A stretch of DNA of 64,000 bases from Nitrospirillum viridazoti CBAmc (lineage in GTDB: Bacteria > Pseudomonadota > Alphaproteobacteria > Azospirillales > Azospirillaceae): the NCBI RefSeq assembly GCF_000730165.1, contig NZ_CP022110.1:248001-312000 (forward strand), in the 5' to 3' direction. The notes beneath the pieces were generated by a model. The model was not told where the DNA came from. It did no database searches and saw only the letters and a list, made by a program, of their open reading frames with translations. The stretch's first letter is position 1. Every line of letters starts with the position of its first letter. A program made the translations under genes and the position numbers. Below are positions 29,901 to 38,754 of this stretch, in pieces.

Positions 29901-32189
29901 CTACTGCTCTTTCTTCAGCTTATTCAGCAGATCGCCGATGGGGTCGGGCTTGTTGGACGGGGCCTGGTCGGGGACGTCCTTGTCGTCGTCCTGGTCCTCT
30001 TCCTTCTGCACCGCCTCAGGCTTGATCTGGCCGGTGGTGTCGACCGTTGGGACACCGGGGGCTGGCGTGGCGGCGGCGGTGGGGGCCCCGTCCAGGGGCA
30101 CGGTTTCCACCGTGGGCAGGGGCGGCACGGCCGGGCCGTCGGGCGCCTGGTCCTGCACGGCGGCCGGCTGCAGCGGAATCAGGTCGCGCACGGGCAGGCC
30201 TTGCTCAAGGTCGGTCATGATGGCCTTCCACAGCTTGGCCGGCAGCGTGCCGCCGGTGATGCGCTTCATCTCATCGCCATCGTCGTTGCCCAGCCACACG
30301 CCGGTGACATAGTCGGCGGTGAAGCCCATGAACCAGGCATCGCGATAGTCCTGGGTGGTACCCGTCTTGCCGGCGATGGGGCGGTCGGCCAGTTGAGCCG
30401 ATTTGCCGGTGCCCACCTGCACCACACCCATCATCATGCGCACCAGGTTGGCATCCTCCGCCGCGGCGATGGCATAGCCGGCACCGCTGCCCTTGCGCTG
30501 GTACAGCACGCTGTCGTCGGCGTCGCGGATCTCGGTGATGCCGTAGGGGAAGACGGCGCGGCCGCCATTGGCGATGGCGGTGTAGGCGCCCGTCAGCTCC
30601 AGGGGCGTCACCTCGCTGGTGCCCAGGGCCAGCGACAGGTCACGGCGCAGGGGGGCGGTGATGCCCAGGCGGCGGGCGACGGCGATGGCGCGGTCTATGC
30701 CCACGCTTTCCAGCAGGCGGATGGTGGCCGTGTTGACCGAGTGGGCCAGCGCCGTGCGCAACGGAATCTCGCCCATGTAACCGGGCTCGTAGTTCTTCGG
30801 CTCCCACTTGCCGCGCTTGTAGGGGGCGTCCAGGATCAAATCGTCCGGCGTGCGTCCCGCCTCCAGCGCCGCCAGATAGACGAAGGGCTTGAAGGAGGAA
30901 CCGGGCTGACGCAGGGCCTGGGTGGCGCGGTTGAACTGGCTTTCGTCGTAATCGCGCCCGCCCACCATGGCCTTCACCGCCCCGTCCGGCGCCATGATGA
31001 CCACGGCCGCCTGGTGGACGTTGGCGGCGGCGCCGGGGCCGTTCAGGATTTCAGCCACATGGGCCGTCGCCGCCCGCTGCATCTTGGCATCGTAGGTGGT
31101 GTGCACCACCAGGTCGCCATGGTTGGGGCCGATGAAGGCGTTGACTTGGTCCGCCACCCAGGCGGCGAAGTAGCGGCCGTCGCCTTCCACCGAGGGGTTG
31201 GCGCGCGGCTGAGCGGGCTGGTTCACCACCGCCTTGGCCTGCTCCACCGTGATGTAGCCGGCGTCCACCATGGTGGCCAGCACCACGGCCATGCGCTGCT
31301 CGGCCCGTTCGTTGTTGGCGCTGGGCGAATATTTGGAAGGCGCCTTCAACAGGCCAGCGATGATCGCCGCCTCCCGCAGGTTCACCTCGGTCGCCGGCTT
31401 GTCGAAATAGGTGCGCGCCGCCGCGTCCACACCGTAGGTGCCGGAGCCCAGGTACACCCGGTTCAGGTAGGCACCCAGGATCTGGTCCTTGGTGTAGCGG
31501 TGCTCCAGCATCAGGGCCAGCATGGCCTCCTGCACCTTGCGGCGCATGGTCTTGGCCGGCGACAGGAACAGGTTGCGCGCCAGCTGCTGGGTGATGGTGG
31601 AGGCGCCCTGGCGCATGTGGCCGGTGCGGTAATCGGTCCAGGCGGCGCGGGCGATGCCGATCGGATCGACACCGAAATGACTGTAGAAGCGCCGGTCCTC
31701 CACCGCCAGGACGGCGTGGACCAGGTCCGGCGAGATCTCCGACACCTCCAGCGTCTCGCCGCGCATGTCGCCAAAGCGGGCCAGCTTGCTGCCGTCGGCC
31801 GCCAGCACGGTGACGGCCGGGCGGCGCTGGAACTGCGCCACCTGGCTGATTTCCGGCAGGTCGTAGGCGAAATAGGCCACGACGCCGGCGAAGACCATGA
31901 CGCCCCAGATGCCCAGCACCACCAGCGTCTTCACCCACCACGGCATGCGCGGCCCGCCAGAACGGCGTTTGGGCGCCGGGCGCCGGACGGGCGGTGGGCG
32001 GCGGCGCGGCGGCTGTCCGCCACCGCTGTTTCCACCACCGGCACCGTCGTCCCCCTCATCCGGGCGCGGACGTGGCGCCACACGGGGCGTGGCGGCCTTG
32101 GCCGGGGCGGCCGGCTTGCGGCGCGGCGCCGGCTGGCTGCCCACGGGGCGGAAGGCACGCAGCGAGGTGTCGGTGTCGTCAGGGCTCAA
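29901..32189 (-). CDS. mrcA: penicillin-binding protein 1A (bifunctional transglycosylase/transpeptidase)
   Basis: Polymerises and crosslinks peptidoglycan in the periplasm; 762 residues. A Pro/Arg-rich cytoplasmic N-terminus (1-80) precedes one membrane anchor (~85-110). The GT51 domain has AVEDRRFYSHFGVDP, GASTITQQLARNLFLSP and KILGAYLNRVY-like motifs. The transpeptidase has SxxK in RQPGSSFKPFVY, SVN in ALAHSVNTATI, and KTGTTQDYRDAWF. The C-terminal tail is acidic and low-complexity. The symbol follows the usual class A naming. Confidence 0.95.
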   Translation of the reverse strand: MSPDDTDTSLRAFRPVGSQPAPRRKPAAPAKAATPRVAPRPRPDEGDDGAGGGNSGGGQPPRRRPPPVRRPAPKRRSGGPRMPWWVKTLVVLGIWGVMVFAGVVAYFAYDLPEISQVAQFQRRPAVTVLAADGSKLARFGDMRGETLEVSEISPDLVHAVLAVEDRRFYSHFGVDPIGIARAAWTDYRTGHMRQGASTITQQLARNLFLSPAKTMRRKVQEAMLALMLEHRYTKDQILGAYLNRVYLGSGTYGVDAAARTYFDKPATEVNLREAAIIAGLLKAPSKYSPSANNERAEQRMAVVLATMVDAGYITVEQAKAVVNQPAQPRANPSVEGDGRYFAAWVADQVNAFIGPNHGDLVVHTTYDAKMQRAATAHVAEILNGPGAAANVHQAAVVIMAPDGAVKAMVGGRDYDESQFNRATQALRQPGSSFKPFVYLAALEAGRTPDDLILDAPYKRGKWEPKNYEPGYMGEIPLRTALAHSVNTATIRLLESVGIDRAIAVARRLGITAPLRRDLSLALGTSEVTPLELTGAYTAIANGGRAVFPYGITEIRDADDSVLYQRKGSGAGYAIAAAEDANLVRMMMGVVQVGTGKSAQLADRPIAGKTGTTQDYRDAWFMGFTADYVTGVWLGNDDGDEMKRITGGTLPAKLWKAIMTDLEQGLPVRDLIPLQPAAVQDQAPDGPAVPPLPTVETVPLDGAPTAAATPAPGVPTVDTTGQIKPEAVQKEEDQDDDKDVPDQAPSNKPDPIGDLLNKLKKEQ

Positions 32190-32558
32190 GGCGGTGACTC
32201 AACTAAGGCGTCCCTTTGGGAGCGCCGGTCATCGGGGAAAGGCAGGCGGTGACAGGCCCTATCTAGGGGATGGGTGACCCTGCGGAAAGCGCCGGCTGGT
32301 CAACCCTGACCTCTTATCCCTTCGCCGTCCCCAGGTGCTGCGTCCGTCCGGCGGTGCGGGCGGCCCCATCGGCCCTGATCCAGCGGTAGAGGGCAAAAAG
32401 GGCGTTTTCAGGGCGGCGTTTGGTCGCATGTTTTAGGTGCTCCCTCAAACGCCGGGCGGCCGCATCCGCGGCCTTGGCTATCCTCAGTTTCCAGTCCCTT
32501 CGCTCCCCGAAAACTTCCGGCGGACGCCGTCGCGTCCTAAATCAAAAGAAATTCCAGA
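32190..32558. other. intergenic region between PBP1A and pspF, holding repeat copy 6
   Basis: About 370 bases. The right part is repeat copy 6. The left part (32190-32440) shows no gene and probably holds the PBP1A promoter. Confidence 0.55.
32442..32538 (-). repeat. intergenic repeat copy 6 (inverted orientation)
   Basis: Read on the minus strand: GGACGCGACGGCGTCC stem, GTTTTCGGGGAGCGAAGGG, GAGGATAGCCAAG, the variable hairpin GGCCGC-GGAT-GCGGCC, and GGCGTTTGAGGGA. Core AGCCAAG intact. Confidence 0.88.
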
Positions 32559-33653
32559 TCACTCGGCAGCGCTGCGGCGGTCCAACAGCTCATACTTGCG
32601 CAGGTAGCCGCGGAACTGGTGGTAATTCAGGCCCAGGTCGGCGGCGGCGCGTTTCTGGTGGAACTGGTTGCGCTCCAGCGCCGCGCGCAGCAGCGCCTTT
32701 TCAAAGTCCGCCACCTGTTCCAGGAAATTGCAGGGACCACTCGGCGCCGCCGTGGCCGGGCCGGGCGCGGTGGGGCCCAGCGTGGTGGAGGAGGCGGGTG
32801 CCGCCTCGGCCTCCGCTTCTTCCGCCGGCGCCGGGCCGGCGCGCCGGTCCCCGGGCATGGCCACGGGGCGGAAGGGGGAGTCGAAGGGGTCGAAGATGAC
32901 CTCGTCGATGGGCCGCTCCGCCCCCTGGGCGCGGTAGACCGCCCGCTCCACCACGTTCTTCAGTTCGCGGATGTTGCCGGGCCAGGGATAGGCCAGCAGT
33001 TGGCTCATGGCCTTGGGCGCGAAGCCGGGGAAGAAGGGCCGCCCCAGTTCGCGCGCCATGGCGATGCCGAAATGGTCGACCAGCATGGGGATGTCGTCGG
33101 CCCGTGCCCGCAAGGGGGGGATGGTCACCACGTCGAAGGACAGGCGGTCCAGCAGGTCGGCGCGGAACTTGCCCGCAGACGCCATCCGAGGCAGGTCGGC
33201 GTTGGTGGCGCCCACCACGCGCACGTCCACCGACACCGTCTGGGTGCCGCCCACGCGCTCGAACTCCCCATACTCGATAACGCGCAGGATTTTCTCCTGC
33301 ACCGAGGCCGAGCTGGTGGCGATCTCATCCAGGAACAAGGTGCCGCCGTCGGCCAGTTCGAATCGGCCGACATGGCGCTTGGCCGCGCCGGTGAAGGCGC
33401 CCTGTTCATGCCCGAACAGCTCCGTCTCCAGCAGCGTCTCGGACAAGGCCGCGCAGTTCAGCTTGATGAAGGGCTTGTCCCAGCGGGACGACAGATAGTG
33501 CAGGCGAGCGGCCACCAGTTCCTTGCCCGTGCCGCGCTCACCGATCACCAGCGTGGGACGGTTCAGCGGCGCCGCCCGCGACACATGCTCCATCAGTTGC
33601 AGGAAGGACGCGGCCTGGCCGACCAGGGACGGCGGGGTAGCGGAGGAGGCCAT
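32559..33653 (-). CDS. pspF: sigma-54-dependent activator PspF
   Basis: An AAA+ activator of the phage-shock operon, 364 residues. It lacks a receiver domain, as PspF does. Walker A GERGTGKE, sigma-54 contact loop GAFTGA, Walker B GGTLFLDEI, and arginine-finger region FRADLLDRLSF are all present. The C-terminal Fis-type helix-turn-helix is KRAAADLGLNYHQFRGYL. A Pro/Ala linker of ~60 residues lies before the DNA-binding part. It is divergent from pspABC, the classical arrangement, and PspA is expected to hold it inactive. Confidence 0.95.
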   Translation of the reverse strand: MASSATPPSLVGQAASFLQLMEHVSRAAPLNRPTLVIGERGTGKELVAARLHYLSSRWDKPFIKLNCAALSETLLETELFGHEQGAFTGAAKRHVGRFELADGGTLFLDEIATSSASVQEKILRVIEYGEFERVGGTQTVSVDVRVVGATNADLPRMASAGKFRADLLDRLSFDVVTIPPLRARADDIPMLVDHFGIAMARELGRPFFPGFAPKAMSQLLAYPWPGNIRELKNVVERAVYRAQGAERPIDEVIFDPFDSPFRPVAMPGDRRAGPAPAEEAEAEAAPASSTTLGPTAPGPATAAPSGPCNFLEQVADFEKALLRAALERNQFHQKRAAADLGLNYHQFRGYLRKYELLDRRSAAE

Positions 33654-33801
33654 GGGTGATTCGCTCGCGGGGCGGAAACTACCGCTTAAGGGGGGCGTTC
33701 TGGCCGATCATGGCAGCAGTTGGTGAAATTCGCCACATAATCGTGGATTTGGATAAGTCGCCCGACTTCGCCTAGAGGGCCGTCTGGTGTGTTTTGTTTG
33801 T

Positions 33802-33847
33802 TTTCAATATCTTACGCTCGGCAGATACAATTGGCACGCCCCTTGCT
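33802..33847 (+). promoter_or_regulatory. sigma-54 promoter with IHF-like site for the psp operon
   Basis: TTGGCACG-N4-TTGCT at 33831-33847 matches the -24/-12 consensus. At 33802-33814 TTTCAATATCTTA fits the IHF consensus with one mismatch, a usual place to bend DNA between PspF sites and the promoter. It is followed about 54 bp later by the first psp reading frame. Confidence 0.9.
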
Positions 33848-33900
33848 GATGTAGGGACACACGATCGAATGCAAGGAACTCATCGAAGGGGAATGCAGCG

Positions 33901-34071
33901 ATGACCGACCACACGATCCACGACAAGGCCGGCGATGCCGGCTTCTTCGCCAGCCGGGCCCAGAGCCAACTGGCCATGTTGGCGGACGATTTCCGCGCCG
34001 TGCCGGCTGAAGCTTGGATCATCCTTGCGGTCGCCACCGTGTTGAGCAACCTTTTCATCGCCCTTGCCTGA
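33901..34071 (+). CDS. small 56-residue membrane protein, first gene of the psp operon
   Basis: A short frame: hydrophilic N-terminus (MTDHTIHDKAGDAG), helical middle, and a C-terminal hydrophobic helix (AWIILAVATVLSNLFIALA). AAGGGGAA lies about 8 bp before ATG 33901, and the gene sits between the sigma-54 promoter and pspA with a 14-bp gap to pspA. The operon position and good ribosome site make it very likely real. Not a recognised Psp protein; it could be a small membrane partner of PspA. Confidence 0.75.
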   Translation: MTDHTIHDKAGDAGFFASRAQSQLAMLADDFRAVPAEAWIILAVATVLSNLFIALA

Positions 34072-34085
34072 AGGAGACCTGACTC

Positions 34086-34757
34086 ATGGGCATCTTTTCG
34101 CGCCTCAGCGACATCATCAATTCCAACCTGAACGCCATCCTGGATCGCGCCGAGGAGCCGGAGAAGATCATCCGTCTGGTCATCCAGGAAATGGAAGACA
34201 CGCTGGTCGAGGTTCGTTCCTCCGCGGTGAAGACCGTGGCGGAGAAGAAGGAGATCGAGCGCCGCCTGGTCGAACTCCGCCGTGAGGCCGACGAATGGCA
34301 GCGCAAGGCCGAGCTGGCCCTGTCCAAGGACCGCGAGGACCTGGCCAAGGGCGCCCTGATGGCCCGCGCCAAGATCGCCGAAGCCGCCGACAGCCTGACG
34401 ACCGACCTGGGCCGCCTGGACGAGGCCCTGGCGAAGACCAACGATGACATTGGCCAGTTGCAGGCCAAGCTGCAGGACGCCAAGACGCGGGAACGCACCA
34501 TCATCGCCCGCCAGAAGACCGCCACGGCGCGTCTGAAGGTCAAGACCCAGCTTCACGACGACCGCATCACCGATGCCTTCTCGCGTTTCGACCAGATCGA
34601 GCGCAACCTGGATGTCCTGGAAGGCAAGGCGGAAGTCCTGGATATGGGACGCAAGCGCAGCCTGGCGGACGAGATCGCCGAGCTGGAGAACAACGACAAG
34701 GTCGAATCCGAGCTGCAGGCCCTGAAGGCCAAGCTGGCGACCAAGAACCAGGGGTAA
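34086..34757 (+). CDS. pspA: phage shock protein A
   Basis: A peripheral inner-membrane protein of the ESCRT-III/Vipp1 family that binds PspF in rest and coats damaged membrane under stress; 223 residues. Coiled coil throughout, with the typical start GIFSRLSDIINSNLNAILDRAEEPEK forming the amphipathic helix and MEDTLVEVRSSAVKTVAEKK following. AGGAG lies upstream of ATG 34086. Confidence 0.97.
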   Translation: MGIFSRLSDIINSNLNAILDRAEEPEKIIRLVIQEMEDTLVEVRSSAVKTVAEKKEIERRLVELRREADEWQRKAELALSKDREDLAKGALMARAKIAEAADSLTTDLGRLDEALAKTNDDIGQLQAKLQDAKTRERTIIARQKTATARLKVKTQLHDDRITDAFSRFDQIERNLDVLEGKAEVLDMGRKRSLADEIAELENNDKVESELQALKAKLATKNQG

Positions 34758-34764
34758 TCTGTCC

Positions 34765-34995
34765 ATGGACCTGGACGCACTTGTCGCCGTACCCATCATC
34801 TTCATGGTCATCGTGGCGCCGGTGTGGATCATCGCCCACTATGTGACCAAGTGGCGGGTCGCCAAGACACTGTCGGTCGATGACGAGCGCATGCTGTCGG
34901 ACCTGTGGCACAGCGCCACTGAAATGGACAGCCGCATCCAGCAGCTGGAGAAGATCCTGGATGCGGAGGCCCCGGGCTGGAGGGCACGGCAATGA
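34765..34995 (+). CDS. pspB: phage shock protein B
   Basis: A small inner-membrane sensor protein of 76 residues, the usual length. One transmembrane helix (LVAVPIIFMVIVAPVWIIAH) is followed by a cytoplasmic coiled tail ending LEKILDAEAPGWRARQ, the PspB hallmark. It works with PspC to release PspF from PspA. Its stop overlaps the pspC start (ATGA). Confidence 0.95.
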   Translation: MDLDALVAVPIIFMVIVAPVWIIAHYVTKWRVAKTLSVDDERMLSDLWHSATEMDSRIQQLEKILDAEAPGWRARQ

Positions 34996-35528
34996 CTGGT
35001 AGAGGCTCTAACCCGCCGCCCTTCCCCGGGCGGCGGCCCCCCGGCGGACCCTCCGGTGGCGGTTCGGGCGGGTATGGCGGCGGCAGCCGCTGGACCAACC
35101 CCGCCGCCGGTGCCCAGGGCGGTACCCATGGGGGCGGCGGTACCTTCCGCAGCCCCAATCCCCACCGCCTGTATCGCAACCCCCGCGCCGGCAAGGTGGC
35201 CGGTGTCTGCGCCGGTGTCGCCGACTACTTCAGCGTCGATGCCTGGCTGGTGCGGTTGGGCATGGTCCTGGGCCTGGTGTTCTTCTTCCCGGCCACGATC
35301 ATCGCCTACATCGTGCTGGCCGTCGTGCTGAAGCCGCAGCCCCAGGGGCTGTACGAAAGCAACGAGGAAGAGGTGTTCTGGCGGTCGGTCACCACCCGCC
35401 CCGACCAGACTCTGGCCGGCCTGCGCGCCAAGTTCCGCGACCTGGATCGCGAGATCGGCGCCATGGAAAGCGCCGTCGCCTCCCGCGAGTTCGACCTGCG
35501 GCGGCAGTTCAAAGACCTGGAGAAATAG
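34992..35528 (+). CDS. pspC: phage shock protein C
   Basis: An inner-membrane Psp sensor of 178 residues. A ~50-residue Gly/Pro-rich N-terminal extension precedes the PspC domain (LYRNPRAGKVAGVCAGVADYF, then VLGLVFFFPATIIAYIVLAVV), followed by a cytoplasmic coiled tail (REIGAMESAVASREFDLRRQF). The Gly-rich extension is unusual compared with E. coli PspC. Translationally coupled to pspB. Confidence 0.94.
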   Translation: MTGRGSNPPPFPGRRPPGGPSGGGSGGYGGGSRWTNPAAGAQGGTHGGGGTFRSPNPHRLYRNPRAGKVAGVCAGVADYFSVDAWLVRLGMVLGLVFFFPATIIAYIVLAVVLKPQPQGLYESNEEEVFWRSVTTRPDQTLAGLRAKFRDLDREIGAMESAVASREFDLRRQFKDLEK

Positions 35529-35748
35529 GTCTCCAGGCGTGCACGGGGAATGCGGGGAAAGACCTTTCGGCCCCCTCCCCCGGCGGCGGCCACCCCGGCC
35601 GTTTATTGCGGCAGCCCATCCCAATGGTTGCCAGGGCCTGTCACCAGGCACAAAATAATTTAAGATTGCGTGGCCTGACGGGATCGGCACGGTCCCGTCG
35701 ACGCCCCAGGTTTACCCGTCACACGACCCTTAGCAGGTGGCCTTCCCC

Positions 35749-35985
35749 ATGTCGCCGATACTCGTCCCCCTCTTGGCGCTGTGCATTCCCATCGTGGCCA
35801 TCGTCTTGCGGGCGATGCAGAAGCTGCAGGATATCGAGGCCATGGCCCAGGCGCGCCGCGGCCAGCAGGACCAGCGCTTCCGCTGCTATGATGATCTGGA
35901 GCGCCGCGTGACCCAGATGGAGCGGCACGTCACCAGCCCCGAATTCGACCTCAACCGCAAGCTGAGCCAGCTGGCCCAGCGCTGA
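35749..35985 (+). CDS. small Psp-like membrane protein (PspC-tail type)
   Basis: A 78-residue protein. An N-terminal helix MSPILVPLLALCIPIVAIV spans the membrane, and the tail YDDLERRVTQMERHVTSPEFDL closely resembles the C-terminal tail of the neighbouring PspC (E-F-D-L-x-R). ATG 35749 with AGGTGG upstream was preferred over GTG 35737. It follows pspC after a 220-bp gap, so it may have its own promoter. It is paralogous in its first half to the next gene. Confidence 0.8.
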   Translation: MSPILVPLLALCIPIVAIVLRAMQKLQDIEAMAQARRGQQDQRFRCYDDLERRVTQMERHVTSPEFDLNRKLSQLAQR

Positions 35986-35999
35986 TAGGACGAAGCCCC

Positions 36000-36215
36000 A
36001 TGTCCCCCCTGCTGATCCCCCTCGCCGCCCTGATGATCCCCATCGTGGCCCTGGTGACCCGTTATATGATCCGCGCGCGCGAGCTGCAGGCCCAGGGCCT
36101 GTCGGATCACGCCGCCGGCGACCTGCTGGCCCGCGCCGACCGGCTGGAGCAGCGGGTGCAGCAGCTGGAACGTCTGCTGGATGCCGAATCCCCCGGCTGG
36201 CGCGCCCGCGCCTGA
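36000..36215 (+). CDS. second PspB-like protein
   Basis: A 71-residue protein: transmembrane helix MSPLLIPLAALMIPIVALV, then a coiled coil ending LERLLDAESPGWRARA, nearly the same C-terminus as PspB (LDAEAPGWRAR). The membrane part resembles the preceding small gene rather than PspB itself. Fourteen bp separate the two, so they are probably co-transcribed. Confidence 0.85.
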   Translation: MSPLLIPLAALMIPIVALVTRYMIRARELQAQGLSDHAAGDLLARADRLEQRVQQLERLLDAESPGWRARA

Positions 36216-36323
36216 CCCCATTCCCCTATCCCTTCGCCCCGCCACGGCGCACTTGAACGGCACCGCGACGGGGCCTTAGATGGGAAGATCGTCATCTTCC
36301 CCGCGATAGGACACCCAGCCCCC

Positions 36324-37130
36324 GTGCCGCGACCCACCCTTGCCGGGGCTGCTTTCCTGATGTCGGCCCTGGCGGCCGTCTCGACAGCGTTGTTTTCCGA
36401 TGGCGCCGGTGCCCAGTCCCCCGCCGCCCAATCCCCCACCTTGGTCTTCGGCATCCTGGAGACGGAACAGCCGCCGCTGGTGGACCTGCGGAACGGCGAG
36501 GTGGCCGGCGGCCTGATCAAGGCCATTGGCGACGAGATCGCCCGGCGCACGGGCTTGAGGCCCCTCTACCGCCTGGTCCCCCGCAACCGTCTGGAGGCCG
36601 ACCTGGCCGACGGCCTGATCGACCTGGCCTGCGGTTACAGCCCCGATTGGCTGCCCAAGGTGGCCATCACCCGCTTCTCAACCCCCATCCTGGTCAGCCA
36701 CAGCGTGCTGGTCGTCCGCCGGGCCGACAGCGAGCGCTTGCGCACCCTGGGCGACCTGGCCGGGCGGCCCATCGGCGCCATCCTGGGTTTCCGCTACCCG
36801 CGCGAGGTGGAGGCGGCCTTCATCGACGGCACCTGGCAGCGGGAAGACGCGCCGTCCGCGGAAAGCAATTTCCTGAAGCTGCGCAACCGGCGGGTGGACG
36901 CCATCCTGACCACCGACCTGGAGGCCGACTACCGCCAGACGGCGGACAAGACCTGGGCCCAGGCACTGACCGTCCTGCCCCAGACGGTGGGCGATCATGA
37001 GGAACGCTGCGCCAACGCCCCCCGGTCGCCCTTGCCGATGGAAACGCTGGACGCCGCCATCGAGGCCATGCGGGCCGACGGCACGCTGACCCGCCTGCGC
37101 CTGGCCGCCACGGGGCGGGCGGCGAGCTGA
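36324..37130 (+). CDS. periplasmic solute-binding protein (SBP_bac_3 like)
   Basis: A protein of 268 residues with a signal peptide (AGAAFLMSALAAVSTALF, ending GAGAQ). The mature part has the type 3 solute-binding layout: LVFGILETEQPPLVDLRNGEVAGG, DEIARRTGLRPLYRLVPRNR, and the closing lobe TLGDLAGRPIGAILGF. Such proteins usually serve amino-acid ABC importers or act as orphan receptors; no transporter gene adjoins it, so it may be an orphan. GTG 36324 was chosen because it gives a complete signal peptide. Confidence 0.82.
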   Translation: MPRPTLAGAAFLMSALAAVSTALFSDGAGAQSPAAQSPTLVFGILETEQPPLVDLRNGEVAGGLIKAIGDEIARRTGLRPLYRLVPRNRLEADLADGLIDLACGYSPDWLPKVAITRFSTPILVSHSVLVVRRADSERLRTLGDLAGRPIGAILGFRYPREVEAAFIDGTWQREDAPSAESNFLKLRNRRVDAILTTDLEADYRQTADKTWAQALTVLPQTVGDHEERCANAPRSPLPMETLDAAIEAMRADGTLTRLRLAATGRAAS

Positions 37131-37140
37131 ATCTTTCCAG

Positions 37141-37175
37141 CCCTCAAACGCCGGACGCCGGCGTCCGCCGGCTGG
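37141..37175 (-). repeat. intergenic repeat copy 7 (partial, inverted)
   Basis: Only the right part is present: on the minus strand CCCAGCCGGCGGACGCCGGC and GGCGTTTGAGGG, with variable stem GCCGGC-GGAC-GCCGGC. Confidence 0.75.
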
Positions 37176-37183
37176 GCCCATAG

Positions 37184-37217
37184 AATAACAAACGGGCCGC
37201 CCCAGGGGGACGGCCCG
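37184..37217 (-). terminator. intrinsic terminator after scoB
   Basis: On the minus strand CGGGCCG and CGGCCCG form a stem with inner CCCC/GGGG pairs, followed by TTTGTTATT. It lies about 30 bp after the scoB stop codon. Confidence 0.8.
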
Positions 37218-37245
37218 CCGATACATCAGGTGAGGTTCTCCGGAC

Positions 37246-37911
37246 TCAGAGGCCGGGCCCCGTTTTAAACTCCGCCTCGGTCTTCTGGCGGATCTCGTCC
37301 ACCGTCACGCCGGGGGCGACCTCGGCCAGGATCAGGCCGCTGCCGCCTTCCTTGTCGACCTGGAAGACGCCCAGGTCGGTGATGATCATGTCCACCACCT
37401 TGGTGCCGGTCAGCGGCAGGGTGCAGGCCTTCAGGATCTTGGGCTCCAGCGCGCCGGTCTTCTTGTCGACGGCGCAGTGTTCCATGACCACGACCACCTT
37501 CTTGACGCCGGCCACCAGGTCCATGGCGCCACCCATGCCCTTGACCATCTTGCCCGGGATCATCCAGTTGGCGAGATCGCCGTTGGCCGCCACCTGCATG
37601 GCGCCCAGCACCGACAGGTCGATATGGCCGCCGCGGATCATGGCGAAGCTGTCGGCGGAGCTGAAGAAGCTGCTGTACGGCAGTTCGGTGATGGTCTGCT
37701 TGCCGGCGTTGATCAGGTCCGGATCCTCCTCCCCCTCATAGGGGAAGGGGCCCATGCCCAGCATGCCGTTCTCGCTCTGCAGGGTAACCTGCACGCCGTC
37801 GGGGATGTAGTTGGCCACCAGCGTCGGAATGCCGATGCCCAGGTTGACGTAGAAACCGTCGCGCAGCTCTTTCGCGGCGCGTGCGGCGATGTCCTCACGG
37901 GTCCATGCCAT
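37246..37911 (-). CDS. scoB: 3-oxoacid CoA-transferase subunit B
   Basis: Beta subunit of succinyl-CoA:3-ketoacid CoA-transferase, which activates acetoacetate with succinyl-CoA; 221 residues. The catalytic glutamate lies in the segment [16 protein letters not shown], and the glycine-rich loop is [18 protein letters not shown]. It follows scoA after 12 bp. An equally possible name is atoA; acetoacetate use fits with phaZ-derived 3-hydroxybutyrate. Confidence 0.93.
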   Translation of the reverse strand: MAWTREDIAARAAKELRDGFYVNLGIGIPTLVANYIPDGVQVTLQSENGMLGMGPFPYEGEEDPDLINAGKQTITELPYSSFFSSADSFAMIRGGHIDLSVLGAMQVAANGDLANWMIPGKMVKGMGGAMDLVAGVKKVVVVMEHCAVDKKTGALEPKILKACTLPLTGTKVVDMIITDLGVFQVDKEGGSGLILAEVAPGVTVDEIRQKTEAEFKTGPGL

Positions 37912-37923
37912 AGGTCAGCTCCT

Positions 37924-38628
37924 TCACGCGCGCGGACGGGTGGTGCGCTGCTCGATGCGCTTTTCGAACTTGGCGCCCTTGATGATGCGCTGGACGAAGA
38001 TGCCGGGGGTGTGGATGTGGTCGGGGTCGAAGCTGCCCGGTTCCACCAGCTCCTCGACCTCGACCACCGTCACCTTGCCGGCCGTGGCCATCATCGGGTT
38101 GAAGTTCCGCGCTGTCTTGCGATAGACGAGGTTGCCCTCGGTATCGCCCTTCCAGGCCTTGACGATGGACAGGTCGGCGACGATGCCGCGCTCCATCACA
38201 TAGGTCTCGCCGTCGAACTCGCGCAGCTCCTTGCCCTCGGCCACCAGCGTGCCCACGCCCGTCTTGGTGAAGAAGGCGGGGATGCCGGCGCCGCCGGCGC
38301 GGATGCGCTCGGCCAGAGTGCCCTGGGGGTTGAATTCCAGCTCAAGCTCACCGGACAGGTACTGCTGGGCGAACAGCTTGTTCTCACCCACGTAGCTGCT
38401 GATCATCTTCTTGATCTGCTTGGTTTCCAACAGCACGCCCAGGCCGAAGCCATCGACACCGGCGTTGTTGGAGACGACCGTGAGCCCGGTCACGCCCGAA
38501 AGGCGAATGGCCTCGATCAGGTTTTCCGGGATGCCGCACAGGCCGAAGCCGCCGGCCATGACGGTGATGTCGTTGCGCAACAGCCCGGCCAGGGCGGTTG
38601 CGGCGTCGGGGTAGACCTTCTTGCTCAT
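37924..38628 (-). CDS. scoA: 3-oxoacid CoA-transferase subunit A
   Basis: Alpha subunit of the same CoA-transferase, 234 residues. CoA-transferase family motif [16 protein letters not shown] is near residue 25, and [16 protein letters not shown] in the middle. Start [13 protein letters not shown] at 38628 has a purine-rich GGAGACACG upstream. First gene of scoAB; a palindrome (38733-38754) upstream could be its operator. Confidence 0.93.
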   Translation of the reverse strand: MSKKVYPDAATALAGLLRNDITVMAGGFGLCGIPENLIEAIRLSGVTGLTVVSNNAGVDGFGLGVLLETKQIKKMISSYVGENKLFAQQYLSGELELEFNPQGTLAERIRAGGAGIPAFFTKTGVGTLVAEGKELREFDGETYVMERGIVADLSIVKAWKGDTEGNLVYRKTARNFNPMMATAGKVTVVEVEELVEPGSFDPDHIHTPGIFVQRIIKGAKFEKRIEQRTTRPRA

Positions 38629-38732
38629 CGTGTCTCCGGACGGCCCCCTAAGATGTTTGGATTCCGGCGCCGGCCCCTCTCCCAGGCACTATGCACCGCA
38701 GCATTGCTTACGGCCCCGACGGGGGTTAAGTC

Positions 38733-38754
38733 AACTTGAACGACCCTTCAAGTT
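38733..38754. promoter_or_regulatory. palindrome upstream of scoAB
   Basis: AACTTGAA-CGACCC-TTCAAGTT is a perfect 8+8 inverted repeat 105-126 bp before the scoA start and about 140 bp before the marC-like start. It looks like a dimeric regulator site. No regulator gene is adjacent. Confidence 0.5.

Noticed and set aside
35529-35748. Second sigma-54 promoter between pspC and the following small genes
   Set aside because: GGCAC and TTGC are present near 35649-35667 but their spacing does not fit the -24/-12 pattern.
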